64,000 nucleotides of DNA from Aphanocapsa lilacina HA4352-LM1 (GCA_019359725.1 JAHHGR010000008.1:1-64000), one strand, 5' to 3'; positions 25,104-33,923 are shown, numbered from the stretch's first letter. The notes: generated by a model not told the origin, from the letters alone. Program-made: numbers and translations.

Positions 25104-27077
25104 ATGTTGAAACGACTGGGTTACACCTTAGTGGTACCGCTACTGGCCTGCTTGCAGGCGGTGCCCGGTTCTGCCGAGCCCCGGCCGGCGGCCGTCAGGG
25201 CCGCCGGCGGCGGCAGGATTCTGGTGGAGACGCTTGCCCCCGACGCGAATGTCGTCAAAGGGCGCCTCGTCTTCAGCACCGTCAACGAAGAGATTCGTCC
25301 GGCCAAAACCGTGCGGATCAGCAATACCGGCACCGCCACACTGCAGGTGAGCAGCCTCAGCCTCGGGCAATCGCTGGATATGGTCAATGCCGTCGCGGGC
25401 CGCTCGAAGGATCACACGCGGGAGGAAGATTTTATCCTGGTCGATCCGCCCGCCCTGCCCCTCGCGCTCGCTCCGGGGACATCCTACGACCTGGCGGTGC
25501 AGTATGCCCCGCAGCGGACCGCCACCTTGCACAGCTCCGGGCAGCCCACCCACACCGAGGACGGCGAGAGCTACGCCGCCCTCACGATTGCAAGCAATGA
25601 TCCGAAAGCCTCGGCAGTCGTCCTCGGCCTGGCCGGGATCAATTCCTACGACTTCGAAGGCAAAAACGAAAACTCCCTGGCCGAGATTGCCCGAGCCTTC
25701 GGCTGGACCACCGACATCGGTTCGGAAAAAAGCGACATCGGCGGGCAAAAAACGCTGATGGGCGATGAGGTCTACTCGCCCTACTGGCTGCGCGCCGATA
25801 CCAGCCGGCCGGTGTTGCTGTGGCCCCTGGCCCGATACTCCGGCCGCAGCGACGGTGCCGGCGGTTCGCAGCGGTGGGAAGCAAAAGCGGGCAGCGGCGG
25901 CAATCTCTACCAGTTCGCCGGCCGCGACCAGGACGACTCGCCCGAGGGCTGGGAGGTGCCGGGCAGCGACGATCTCAGCGGCGGCGAAAACCAGAAGGTG
26001 CTGCTGAAGATTCTGCCGTTCAACAGCGGCAGCTACAGCAAGACCAACACGGTCCCCAGTCAGGATGCGGTCGACTTCAAACCCTCGGCGGCCTTTTCAC
26101 TCAAGAACACCGGCGGTGGTTCTTCCACCGACGACAGCCTCAACGGCGCAGAGCAACTGCATAACTGGCGGCTCTATCCCGTGCGCGACGGCAACGGCCA
26201 GTTGGTTGCCAACACCTGGCTGGCCGCGCAGGACAACGGCATCGACGGCGAGTTCACCAAAAACTTCGACTACAACGACGCTGTCTTTTTGTTGACCAAT
26301 GCCAAACCCGAGCAGGCCGAACTCGATCCGGCCGTACCGGCCGCCGCTCCGGGTGCCGCGGCCGTCAAACTCTACTTCAGCTCTACCTACACTGGCACCC
26401 TCACCGACAACAACGGCGACACCCTCGGATTCACCGATGTTCAACTCAACGGACAGGACGGCTATACCCACTCGGCTTCTTACCGCCCCGATCTGCTGGA
26501 TCTGACCCGCGGCGATCCCGGCACCCTCAAGGTCACCACGACCGAAGGGACCAACGAAGGAGACTCCAACTCGCTGGTCAATGGCTTGCAACTCAAATTC
26601 GACGGACGCAACACCAAATTCAAGGTCTCCGCCCGTCTGCTGGGACCGTTAAGCCAGATCAACATTCCCAACCAGCGCGCCGGGATCATGGTCGGCCCCA
26701 ACCAGGACAACTACCTCCGGCTGACCGCCTCGGCGCGCAGCAACGGCAGCCTGGCGCTGCAGTTCGTCTTCGAGCACAAAGGCGATCCCGTCTATGTCGG
26801 ATCGAGCGTCTACATCCGCGATCCCGACAAACTCCAGTACCTGGAACTATTTTTGCTGGGCGATCCGAAAGCCGCCCGGGTGCAGGCCGCCTACCGGGCG
26901 GTGTACACCACCGGCGAGGATAGCGGTCAGGTGGCCCTGGCCACGCCGGTCACCCTGGCGGGCGGGCAGGTCGGTCACTTCTTCGCCGCCCAAAGCAAAG
27001 CGGGCATTTTTGCCAGCAGCAAGGACGCCCCCGCCATCACCATCACCTACGACAACTTTGCAGTGAGTGCCAACTGA
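25104..27077 (+). CDS. Large secreted beta-sandwich protein, unknown function
   Basis: A 657-residue protein with a signal peptide ending near residue 24 (ACLQAVPGSAEP). Residues about 45-175 form an ASH/choice-of-anchor-type beta domain: VFSTVNEEIRPAKTVRISNTG, then ALTIASNDPKASAVVLGLAG. Residues about 200-410 contain NFDYNDAVFLLTN, seen in secreted adhesin or DUF4114-like domains. The last 200 residues look like a concanavalin/LamG-like sandwich (GIMVGPNQDNYLRL, YLELFLLGDP). There is no enzyme motif. It is probably an extracellular, polysaccharide-associated structural protein. AGGAGAG precedes the start. Confidence 0.7.
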   Translation: MLKRLGYTLVVPLLACLQAVPGSAEPRPAAVRAAGGGRILVETLAPDANVVKGRLVFSTVNEEIRPAKTVRISNTGTATLQVSSLSLGQSLDMVNAVAGRSKDHTREEDFILVDPPALPLALAPGTSYDLAVQYAPQRTATLHSSGQPTHTEDGESYAALTIASNDPKASAVVLGLAGINSYDFEGKNENSLAEIARAFGWTTDIGSEKSDIGGQKTLMGDEVYSPYWLRADTSRPVLLWPLARYSGRSDGAGGSQRWEAKAGSGGNLYQFAGRDQDDSPEGWEVPGSDDLSGGENQKVLLKILPFNSGSYSKTNTVPSQDAVDFKPSAAFSLKNTGGGSSTDDSLNGAEQLHNWRLYPVRDGNGQLVANTWLAAQDNGIDGEFTKNFDYNDAVFLLTNAKPEQAELDPAVPAAAPGAAAVKLYFSSTYTGTLTDNNGDTLGFTDVQLNGQDGYTHSASYRPDLLDLTRGDPGTLKVTTTEGTNEGDSNSLVNGLQLKFDGRNTKFKVSARLLGPLSQINIPNQRAGIMVGPNQDNYLRLTASARSNGSLALQFVFEHKGDPVYVGSSVYIRDPDKLQYLELFLLGDPKAARVQAAYRAVYTTGEDSGQVALATPVTLAGGQVGHFFAAQSKAGIFASSKDAPAITITYDNFAVSAN

Positions 27078-27082
27078 AGGGC

Positions 27083-27108
27083 GAACCCGTACGCCTTCGC
27101 ACGGGTTC
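27083..27108 (+). terminator. Hairpin after the secreted protein gene
   Basis: GAACCCGT (27083-27090) and ACGGGTTC (27101-27108) form an eight-base-pair stem with a ten-base loop, six bases after the stop codon. No T run follows, so it may be an RNA-stabilising hairpin and not a true terminator. Confidence 0.35.
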
Positions 27109-27317
27109 AGAAACCAACCCGCCGCACAAACCCAGGCAACTGTATTTGCGCAAGAATGTGCATTTCCCCTGTTTGGGGGGTATATAAGTGAGGTAGAGCA
27201 AAGTAGCATCTCGGTGGACTTCGCCTTCCGGAAAGTATACGTCGCTCAGACGGCTCCAGATTGGGCCTGCTTGGACGATCGTCTTTTCAGATTTCATCAC
27301 AAATTCCACCGAGAACT

Positions 27318-29927
27318 ATGATGCCGACATTTCAGCCCCGGGCCGGGCGTCTGGCCGCGGGCGGATGCATTGTACTTGTACTGTCTTTTTTTTTGGTGAG
27401 TCCGGCCTCGGCCGCCCGCAACTGGTGGGTGTTTCTTTCACCCACTGAGGCCGAACTGCTCTACAAAGCTGCGAGTTTCAGCGCGCTTAAAAGCGAAGTG
27501 GACAACGATTATCTGGACGGTCTGAGTGAACCCAAGACCTGCCTGGACACCCGTTCGCCCTGGGTGCAGCAGATGGCCGCCGCCCAGGAGATGCTCTCAG
27601 CCACCTACCTCGCCCTCAAATGGGGCAAATACGGCGGCGCCGACAACGCTGAACTTACCCCCTACCGCGAACAGATCGCAGCCAACTGGAAAGCAATCCT
27701 CGAAGCCGGACCGATCAACCTCTGGCAGGACAACTTCGACGGTGTCACGCGCCAGTTCGTCGCCGGCGGCTGCGACTACACCAAATCCTACCAACCTGGT
27801 TGGTATGAAGGGGACATCGCTCTGCGCTTCTGGATATTTGGCGCCTTGCCTTCTTATGATGCGGTGCGCGACGAGCTGAGCACTGCTGAGCGCGAGGCGA
27901 TCGACGCGTGGCTGCGGGGATTGGCAGACCAGCTGTGGTCGGGCCGCGATTTTGGTCGGGAGCACAACCGGGGGGCGAGCGCGGTGGCCCAGGCGCACGT
28001 GATTGCCCTGGTGCTGCAGGAGCGTTCGCGCTTCGAGTCGTACTATTTTCATTCGACGGGAGGTCTGAAAGATTACTACCGGCAGATGAACTACGCGCCG
28101 CTGGCCGGGTGTGACTTTCCCAAACAGCCCGGACTGACCTCTGAGCTGGCAAGCCGCGACGGCATTCACGGCAGCCAAACGGTGATGCACAGCTTCGGCG
28201 CCCTCGCAGTGATCGCCCACGCGGGGCACATGGGGGGCAACGTCGACTGGAACATCTACAACACCACCGGGGATCCGAATCTACTGGCCGCTGTCCTGGG
28301 TACCTGGTACGACATTGAAGAGACATTGCGCGATGAATTCAACGCCTATATCACCTGTCTGGAGAACGAGACAGACGCTTCGGACAGCTTCGAGGACACG
28401 AGCCTCGACGAGCGCGTCTGGGCGCCGCTGGCGTTTTTTCAGACCCGCTTTCAAAATGTCGATTCGTGGGGACTGGGCAACCTGCGCGCCCTGAGAAAGG
28501 AGCGCGCCTCGCTGCACGCCCAGACCCGGCTGGCCAATCAGAAGCCGACCGTCGAGCTGACTGCGCCCGCCTCCGGCGCACAGTTCACGGCGCCGGCCAC
28601 GGTCACCCTGAATGCCAATGCCCGCGACAACAACGGTGCAGTGAGCAAGGTCGAGTTTTTCCGCGACAGCACCAAAATTGGCGAGGACCTTACCAGCCCC
28701 TACTCCGCCACCTGGAAGCTCGCAGAAGCTGGAACCTATGCGCTGAAGGCCAAAGTGACCGACAGCCAGGGTGTCACCGCCGATTCCGCCTCCCGGACGA
28801 TCACGGTCTCCCAGCCTTCGGGGTTGTCGGTGTACCTGGTACAACCCCTCGACGGGGCGTTCGTGGCCAGCGGTTCGGATGCGAAGCTGCAGGCGGTGGC
28901 CGCCCACAGTTCCGGCAGCGTCAGCAAGGTGGAATTTTATCAAGGTTCCACCAAACTCGGTTCCGACTCGGCCAGCCCCTACTTCTACACCTGGGTCAAG
29001 CCCCCGTCGGGCAGCTACTCGCTGACGGCCAAGGCGATCAGCAGCACTGGGGCCACAATCACCTCCAGTGCAATCGACCTGAGCGTCGGATCGCCCAATG
29101 CCGCGCCGACCGCGGGCATGGTCGATCCGGAGGACGGCGCCCAGGTGACGGCCCCTTCGGCGCTCAGCCTCCACGCCGAAGCTGACGACAGCGACGGCAC
29201 CATCGGCAATGTCGAGTTTTTCAGCGGCGGCGTCAAACTCGGCCAGGACACCACATCGCCTTACTACTTCAGCTGGAAGGGCATGGCGGCGGGCAAGTAC
29301 TCGATTGCGGCGGTGGCCACGGACAACCGGGGGGCTGTGTTTACCTCCCCTGCGGTGGGTGTCACCGTGTCGCTGCCGACTCCCTGGCAACTTAAAGACA
29401 TCGGCAATGTCGGCCTGACTGGCAATGTGGCCTTCAACCCCGACAGCGGCACCTTCACGATCAAAGCCGCCGGGGCGGACATCTGGGGCGATGCCGACGG
29501 CTTTATGTATGTCTACCAGCCGCTGTCCGGAGATGGGCAGATCGTCGCGCGGGTTTCGAGCTTGGCCGACACCGATGCCTGGGCCAAGGGGGGGGTGATG
29601 ATCCGCGACGGCTTTACCTCCAGTGCCCGCAACGTGTTTGTCGGTCTCACCCCGAGCAAAGGGGTCACCTTTCAGTACCGGACCAAGACCGGCGGGGACA
29701 GCGGCTCCAAGACCGTCGCCGGCTACAAAGCGCCCTACTGGCTCAAACTGGTGCGCACGGGCGACACGATCAAAGGCTACTACTCCAGCAACGGCGGCAG
29801 TTGGGTCTGGATCGGCACCCAGAGCATCTCAATGGCGACGGACCTGTTCATGGGTCTGGCCGTCACCAGCCACGACAGCGCCGAGTTGACGACGGCTGCT
29901 TTCACCAATGTGAGCGCCAGCAAGTAA
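27318..29927 (+). CDS. Secreted alginate-lyase-like protein with three Ig-like domains and a sandwich domain
   Basis: An 869-residue protein with a signal peptide (cleavage near 33, after SPASAA). Residues about 35-400 resemble the alpha/alpha-toroid of alginate lyases and heparinases: NWWVFLSPTEAELL, EHNRGASAVAQAH near 215 and SRDGIHGSQTVMHSFGAL near 278 in the place of the catalytic loop. Three Ig-like repeats follow at about 408-500, 501-592 and 593-688, then a concanavalin-like domain at 689-869. The secreted lyase would cut a uronic-acid polymer, perhaps the locus product. Bases 27547-28111 are identical to the paralogue 2,688 bases downstream. Confidence 0.78.
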   Translation: MMPTFQPRAGRLAAGGCIVLVLSFFLVSPASAARNWWVFLSPTEAELLYKAASFSALKSEVDNDYLDGLSEPKTCLDTRSPWVQQMAAAQEMLSATYLALKWGKYGGADNAELTPYREQIAANWKAILEAGPINLWQDNFDGVTRQFVAGGCDYTKSYQPGWYEGDIALRFWIFGALPSYDAVRDELSTAEREAIDAWLRGLADQLWSGRDFGREHNRGASAVAQAHVIALVLQERSRFESYYFHSTGGLKDYYRQMNYAPLAGCDFPKQPGLTSELASRDGIHGSQTVMHSFGALAVIAHAGHMGGNVDWNIYNTTGDPNLLAAVLGTWYDIEETLRDEFNAYITCLENETDASDSFEDTSLDERVWAPLAFFQTRFQNVDSWGLGNLRALRKERASLHAQTRLANQKPTVELTAPASGAQFTAPATVTLNANARDNNGAVSKVEFFRDSTKIGEDLTSPYSATWKLAEAGTYALKAKVTDSQGVTADSASRTITVSQPSGLSVYLVQPLDGAFVASGSDAKLQAVAAHSSGSVSKVEFYQGSTKLGSDSASPYFYTWVKPPSGSYSLTAKAISSTGATITSSAIDLSVGSPNAAPTAGMVDPEDGAQVTAPSALSLHAEADDSDGTIGNVEFFSGGVKLGQDTTSPYYFSWKGMAAGKYSIAAVATDNRGAVFTSPAVGVTVSLPTPWQLKDIGNVGLTGNVAFNPDSGTFTIKAAGADIWGDADGFMYVYQPLSGDGQIVARVSSLADTDAWAKGGVMIRDGFTSSARNVFVGLTPSKGVTFQYRTKTGGDSGSKTVAGYKAPYWLKLVRTGDTIKGYYSSNGGSWVWIGTQSISMATDLFMGLAVTSHDSAELTTAAFTNVSASK
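27547..28111 (+). repeat. 565-bp perfect direct repeat, copy 1
   Basis: Every base of 27547-28111 equals the base 2,688 positions downstream (30235-30799). The identity ends at C/T 28112 versus 30800, then nine further matching bases. Sequence on either side is far more diverged. The segment encodes residues about 77-265 of the lyase domain. Confidence 0.95.
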
Positions 29928-29957
29928 CCTCGCTTACACCAGAACCGAAAACGTTGA

Positions 29958-29999
29958 AGCGCCGTCTTGGCTACCGAGGCCGGGGCGGCGCTATTTTTT
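29958..29999 (+). terminator. Rho-independent terminator after first lyase gene
   Basis: AGCGCCG (29958-29964) pairs with CGGCGCT (29986-29992), followed by ATTTTTT. It lies 31 bases after the stop codon and about 21 bases before the second lyase start, so the second gene may be read at a lower level or only by readthrough. Confidence 0.65.
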
Positions 30000-30020
30000 G
30001 TCGCCACGTGGGCTATACCG

Positions 30021-31220
30021 ATGCGCTTGTTCTTGGTGCTTCCGTTGCTTATGTCAGTGTGGGTCCTGCTAATCTGCCCGGTTCAGTCGGCGTCCACCGC
30101 GGCCCGCCGCTGGTGGGCCTACTTGAGCCCGGCCGAAGCCCGGCAACTTTATACCTCCCCTGTCTTCGCCGCGATCAAATCCGAGGCGCAGAGCACCTAT
30201 CTGGGAGGCTTGCGGACCCCCAGAACTTGCTTGCACACCCGTTCGCCCTGGGTGCAGCAGATGGCCGCCGCCCAGGAGATGCTCTCAGCCACCTACCTCG
30301 CCCTCAAATGGGGCAAATACGGCGGCGCCGACAACGCTGAACTTACCCCCTACCGCGAACAGATCGCAGCCAACTGGAAAGCAATCCTCGAAGCCGGACC
30401 GATCAACCTCTGGCAGGACAACTTCGACGGTGTCACGCGCCAGTTCGTCGCCGGCGGCTGCGACTACACCAAATCCTACCAACCTGGTTGGTATGAAGGG
30501 GACATCGCTCTGCGCTTCTGGATATTTGGCGCCTTGCCTTCTTATGATGCGGTGCGCGACGAGCTGAGCACTGCTGAGCGCGAGGCGATCGACGCGTGGC
30601 TGCGGGGATTGGCAGACCAGCTGTGGTCGGGCCGCGATTTTGGTCGGGAGCACAACCGGGGGGCGAGCGCGGTGGCCCAGGCGCACGTGATTGCCCTGGT
30701 GCTGCAGGAGCGTTCGCGCTTCGAGTCGTACTATTTTCATTCGACGGGAGGTCTGAAAGATTACTACCGGCAGATGAACTACGCGCCGCTGGCCGGGTGC
30801 GACTTTCCCGACCGACCCGGACTGACGCGCGAACTGAGCTACCGCGACGGAGCCCATGGCATCCATCCGGTGATCCACGGTTTTGGGGCGCTCGCGGTGG
30901 CCGCCCATGCCGCCCGCACCGGCGGGAGCGCCGATTGGAACGTTGCGCGCACCGGCGATCCTGCCGGGTTGCGGGCTGTACTCGATACCTGGTATGCCAT
31001 CTCAGGCCCGCTGCGCCGCCGCTTCACCGCCTATGCCCATTGTCTGGAGCGCCGCTCCGGAGCTACCACCGCATTCAAAGAAGCGGCCCTCGATGGGCGC
31101 TTGTGGAGCCCGCTCGCCTTTATCGATCCGCGCTTTGCGGAGGTGGCCAAGCAGGGCCGCGGCAGTAGGCGCCTGCTCTGGCAGGCGCGCTCGCGGTTGT
31201 TTGCCCGCGGCACCCAGTAG
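30021..31220 (+). CDS. Secreted alginate-lyase-like protein, short paralogue
   Basis: A 399-residue protein with a clear signal peptide starting MRLFLVLPLLMSVWVLLICP. The start at 30021 is used since the longer frame adds no signal-like sequence. It contains only the lyase-like domain, without the Ig-like and sandwich domains of the upstream paralogue. The loop motif reads SYRDGAHGIHPVIHGFGAL, with the RDG and two His positions retained. Residues about 72-260 are identical to the paralogue by a 565-bp DNA identity, while flanking parts share roughly half their residues. Substrate unknown. Confidence 0.78.
   Translation: MRLFLVLPLLMSVWVLLICPVQSASTAARRWWAYLSPAEARQLYTSPVFAAIKSEAQSTYLGGLRTPRTCLHTRSPWVQQMAAAQEMLSATYLALKWGKYGGADNAELTPYREQIAANWKAILEAGPINLWQDNFDGVTRQFVAGGCDYTKSYQPGWYEGDIALRFWIFGALPSYDAVRDELSTAEREAIDAWLRGLADQLWSGRDFGREHNRGASAVAQAHVIALVLQERSRFESYYFHSTGGLKDYYRQMNYAPLAGCDFPDRPGLTRELSYRDGAHGIHPVIHGFGALAVAAHAARTGGSADWNVARTGDPAGLRAVLDTWYAISGPLRRRFTAYAHCLERRSGATTAFKEAALDGRLWSPLAFIDPRFAEVAKQGRGSRRLLWQARSRLFARGTQ
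30235..30799 (+). repeat. 565-bp perfect direct repeat, copy 2
   Basis: This is the partner of 27547-28111, same orientation. The perfect identity inside two otherwise diverged genes points to recent gene conversion, not to a fresh duplication of whole genes. Confidence 0.95.
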
Positions 31221-31308
31221 CCACAACCTTCCTGTTTCCCGCCATCCTGCAAGACAAGATTGATACCGTTTTTGCTTTGCATTACTGTCAAACATCTGGA
31301 GGAAACCG

Positions 31309-32292
31309 ATGAAAGCATTCGTGCTCGCCGCCGGCAAGGGTACGCGCCTGCGCCCCTTCACCGACGCCCTGCCCAAGCCGCTGATGCCCGTGATGAACAA
31401 GCCCGTCATGGCCCACATCCTGGGACTGTGCCGCAAACACGGCCTCGACGAGGTCGTTGCAAACCTGCACTACAAAGGCGAAAAGATCAGCGAGTACTTC
31501 GGCAACGGCTCCCAGTACCAGGTGTCGCTGGGCTACTCCCGCGAGGAGCAACTGTTGGGCACCGCGGGCGGTGTGCGCCGCCAGGCGGACTTTTTGGCCG
31601 GCGGCCCTTTTTTGGTCATCTCCGGCGACGTGATGACCGATCTGGATCTGACTGCCCTGCTGCAGTTCCACAAACAATCCGGCGCCGTCGCCACCATGGC
31701 CGTCAAAGAAGTCGGAGACCCGAGCCGCTTCGGGGTTGTGGTGAGCGACAGCCACGGCAAAGTTGAAAGTTTTCAAGAAAAACCCACCCGGGGCACCGAG
31801 CGCTCGCGGTGGGCCAACACCGGCATCTATGTGCTGGAGCCTGAGGTGTTCAATTACATCCCCGAGGCGACCTTCTTCGACTTCGGCAACGACTTGTTTC
31901 CGATGCTGGTGGCCAAGGGAGCACCGGTCTTTGCGATGCGCACGGGAGCCTACTGGTCGGATGTCGGTACCCTGGCGCAGTACCTGTACACGCATTGGGA
32001 ATTGTTGACCCATCCCGAGATTGTCCAGCGCATCGGCGAAGGGACGGTCGTAGAACCGGGGGCGGTGATCTCCGAACAGGCGCTCATCGGCCGCCACTGC
32101 ACCATCGAAAAAGGGGCGCGGGTGCTGGGCTACAGCTGCGTGAGCGACGAGTGCGTGATTCGTGCCGGCTCGGTCGTGGTCGACAGTGTGATGTGGACGA
32201 GTGAGCAGCTGGGCGAGCGGCTCAGCGGCGACCTGGTGCGCTCGATCTGGGGCGACGGCAAGCACGTCTGCCTCGGCATCCCCAACCTCTAG
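31309..32292 (+). CDS. Sugar-phosphate nucleotidyltransferase
   Basis: A 327-residue enzyme that makes an NDP-sugar from NTP and a sugar 1-phosphate. The N-terminal signature is LAAGKGTRLRPFTDALPKPLMPV, with GTAGGVR near 82 and the metal-binding FLVISGDV near 100. A left-handed beta-helix-like C-terminus at about 245-310 fits the mannose-1-phosphate guanylyltransferase or glucose-1-phosphate transferase group. The base and sugar specificity are not clear. GGAGGAAACC precedes the ATG. It probably feeds the exopolysaccharide pathway. Confidence 0.9.
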   Translation: MKAFVLAAGKGTRLRPFTDALPKPLMPVMNKPVMAHILGLCRKHGLDEVVANLHYKGEKISEYFGNGSQYQVSLGYSREEQLLGTAGGVRRQADFLAGGPFLVISGDVMTDLDLTALLQFHKQSGAVATMAVKEVGDPSRFGVVVSDSHGKVESFQEKPTRGTERSRWANTGIYVLEPEVFNYIPEATFFDFGNDLFPMLVAKGAPVFAMRTGAYWSDVGTLAQYLYTHWELLTHPEIVQRIGEGTVVEPGAVISEQALIGRHCTIEKGARVLGYSCVSDECVIRAGSVVVDSVMWTSEQLGERLSGDLVRSIWGDGKHVCLGIPNL

Positions 32293-32371
32293 CTGCGAAG
32301 TGGGCGCTGCGCCCGACCCCGCTCCTCCCTTGCCGCCAAATTACGGTATATCTGGTAAGGCTCCAGCCTAA

Positions 32372-32953
32372 ATGCACAAAGGGGAAAGTCGGGTGCAACG
32401 CATCGAAACCGCGCTTCCGGGCGTCTATGTGATTGAACCGAAGGTCTTCGGCGACGCCCGGGGTTTTTTTTATGAGTCCTACCACCGGGCCAAATTCACC
32501 GAGTTGGGGATCGCGGACGAGTTTGTGCAGGACAATTGCTCGCGCTCGGCGCGGGGCGTCCTGCGCGGCCTCCATTACCAGCTGCGTTTCCCCCAGGCCA
32601 AACTTTGCCGGGTCGTGGAGGGCGAAGTCTTCGATGTGGCCGTCGATATCCGCAAAGGTTCACCCACCTTCGGCCAGTGGGCGGGTGTGGTCCTCTCCGC
32701 CGAAAATAAGTGCCAGATCTATGTTCCGGCCGGTTTTGCCCACGGCTTCGCGGTGCTCTCGGAATCGGCGGAATTTCTTTACAAATGCAGCGATTTCTAT
32801 CATCCCGAGGATGAGCAGGGAGTGCTCTGGAACGATCCGGACGTCGGCATTCCCTGGCCAGTGGAGGCCCCCATTCTCTCGGGCAAGGATCAGAAATACT
32901 TGCCGCTCAACCAGACGGACCCGGAGCGGCTGCCGGTGTACCACCAGAAATAA
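32372..32953 (+). CDS. rfbC: dTDP-4-dehydrorhamnose 3,5-epimerase
   Basis: A 193-residue cupin epimerase of the dTDP-L-rhamnose pathway. It has TALPGVYVIEPKVFGDARGFFYE at the start of the fold and RGVLRGLHYQ with the catalytic His. An alternative GTG start at 32393, preceded by GGGGAAAG, would give 186 residues, closer to the usual length, and may be the true start. The other rml genes are not in the window. It ends the + strand run of the exopolysaccharide locus and is convergent with psaD. Confidence 0.92.
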   Translation: MHKGESRVQRIETALPGVYVIEPKVFGDARGFFYESYHRAKFTELGIADEFVQDNCSRSARGVLRGLHYQLRFPQAKLCRVVEGEVFDVAVDIRKGSPTFGQWAGVVLSAENKCQIYVPAGFAHGFAVLSESAEFLYKCSDFYHPEDEQGVLWNDPDVGIPWPVEAPILSGKDQKYLPLNQTDPERLPVYHQK

Positions 32954-32960
32954 TGGGCAC

Positions 32961-32993
32961 GGGGGCACGCCGAAGGGTGCCCCCCGCTTTTAC
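32961..32993. terminator. Terminator between rfbC and psaD
   Basis: GGGGGCAC (32961-32968) pairs with GTGCCCCC (32977-32984) followed by CGCTTTT on the + strand. It lies between two convergent genes and overlaps the psaD stop by a few bases. Confidence 0.5.
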
Positions 32994-33424
32994 ACGTCGA
33001 AGGTTTCTTTGCCGGTGAACTTGACATCGACCGGGTTAGGATTGTCGCCTATTTTGCGAGGCACGTAGCCGACCACCTCGCGGCCGGGATTGGACTTCTC
33101 CGAGGGGACGCCGTCCATCGGGAAAATCAGCACCTGTTCGCCGTTGGGATAGACCCGGTAAATCTTCGAATCGCGAATTTTGAAAGTGGAGACCAACTGC
33201 CGGTGCAGGGCGTGGCACTGCTCCTTGCGCGCCAGGTACAGGACGTTGGTGCCGGCGACCATCGTCGCCGCCCCGCCGGTCGGCATCTCGAAGACCTGCT
33301 CCTCTTTGCTGTTCCAGACGATCAAATATTTTTCTTCGATCTGGGCTTTGCGGAGCAACCCCCCGGTGCTGCCACCGAACAAAGGCGTGCTGCCGCCGAA
33401 AGGCAATTCCTTGACGTCCGCCAT
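32990..33424 (-). CDS. psaD: Photosystem I reaction centre subunit II
   Basis: A 144-residue stromal/cytoplasmic extrinsic subunit of photosystem I that docks ferredoxin and stabilises PsaC. Diagnostic segments are [41 protein letters not shown] and the C-terminal [17 protein letters not shown]. The ATG at 33424 is the family start; GAGGAG lies ten bases upstream, and the longer open frame upstream is not supported. It is divergent from petN across 175 bases. It proves that the host is an oxygenic phototroph. Confidence 0.97.
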   Translation of the reverse strand: MADVKELPFGGSTPLFGGSTGGLLRKAQIEEKYLIVWNSKEEQVFEMPTGGAATMVAGTNVLYLARKEQCHALHRQLVSTFKIRDSKIYRVYPNGEQVLIFPMDGVPSEKSNPGREVVGYVPRKIGDNPNPVDVKFTGKETFDV

Positions 33425-33555
33425 AGCGTGGTTTCTCCTCGGGATATTGCGCCATGATAGGTCGCCCCAGATCGCGCTGGCAAGGGCGCGACAGGCGCTC
33501 GAACCACCGGCGGCGTAAAGAAATATGTCGAGGGATCGGCCGTGTGTTGCCCGGT

Positions 33556-33584
33556 TTGCAACTGTGGCATGATGAGTCTGTAAC
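33556..33584 (+). promoter_or_regulatory. Possible promoter of petN
   Basis: TTGCAA (33556-33561) and TGTAAC (33579-33584) are separated by 17 bases and lie 16 bases before the petN start. The hexamers are imperfect. Confidence 0.4.
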
Positions 33585-33599
33585 GTTCTGTATTGCTTG

Positions 33600-33686
33600 A
33601 TGGATCCCACCGTTGGCTGGATTGCTCTTTTGGCGTTTTTCGTCGTCTCCATCGCACTGGTGGTGTGGGGACGCAACGGTTTTTAG
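33600..33686 (+). CDS. petN: Cytochrome b6f complex subunit VIII
   Basis: A 28-residue single-helix subunit of cytochrome b6f. The sequence begins [14 protein letters not shown] and ends LVVWGRNGF, which matches the conserved PetN ending VVWGR-G. PetN is needed for assembly and stability of the b6f complex in cyanobacteria and chloroplasts. It is easily missed because of its length. It is divergent from psaD and six bases upstream of a second small membrane-protein gene, so two photosynthetic electron-transport genes share one regulatory region. Confidence 0.93.
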   Translation: MDPTVGWIALLAFFVVSIALVVWGRNGF

Positions 33687-33692
33687 ACAAGC

Positions 33693-33857
33693 ATGCTTGA
33701 ACAGATTCTGGTGGTGTTGCTGTTTGTGATGCTGGCGGCGATCACCGGCGGTATCGCCTATATCACCTGGGTTGATTTTCGCGACAGGCGTCGGCGAGCC
33801 GCTCCCAAAGCGCCCCAGGCGTCTCCCTCGACCCGCAGGCGCAAAGCCAAACGCTGA
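33693..33857 (+). CDS. 54-residue single-helix membrane protein downstream of petN
   Basis: Starting at an ATG six bases after petN, the protein has one helix at about 4-26 (EQILVVLLFVMLAAITGGIAY), then a WVDFRDRRRR motif and a basic Pro/Ala tail. Positive charges on the C-terminal side suggest the tail is cytoplasmic. It ends just before a strong terminator and so is probably cotranscribed with petN. Small proteins of this type are found in cyanobacteria, but no function is assigned. It may be a thylakoid or plasma-membrane accessory factor. Confidence 0.7.
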   Translation: MLEQILVVLLFVMLAAITGGIAYITWVDFRDRRRRAAPKAPQASPSTRRRKAKR

Positions 33858-33870
33858 AAAGGCCATTTAA

Positions 33871-33908
33871 AACAACAAAGGGCAGGATCACTCCTGCCCT
33901 TTGTTGTT
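33871..33908. terminator. Strong bidirectional terminator
   Basis: A perfect 17-base-pair stem (33871-33887 with 33892-33908) with a TCAC loop. It lies between petN with its partner on the + strand and cp12 on the - strand. A/T-rich stem ends give a T run on either strand, so it can end both transcripts. Confidence 0.9.
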
Positions 33909-33923
33909 GGAATGGTGCAAAAT

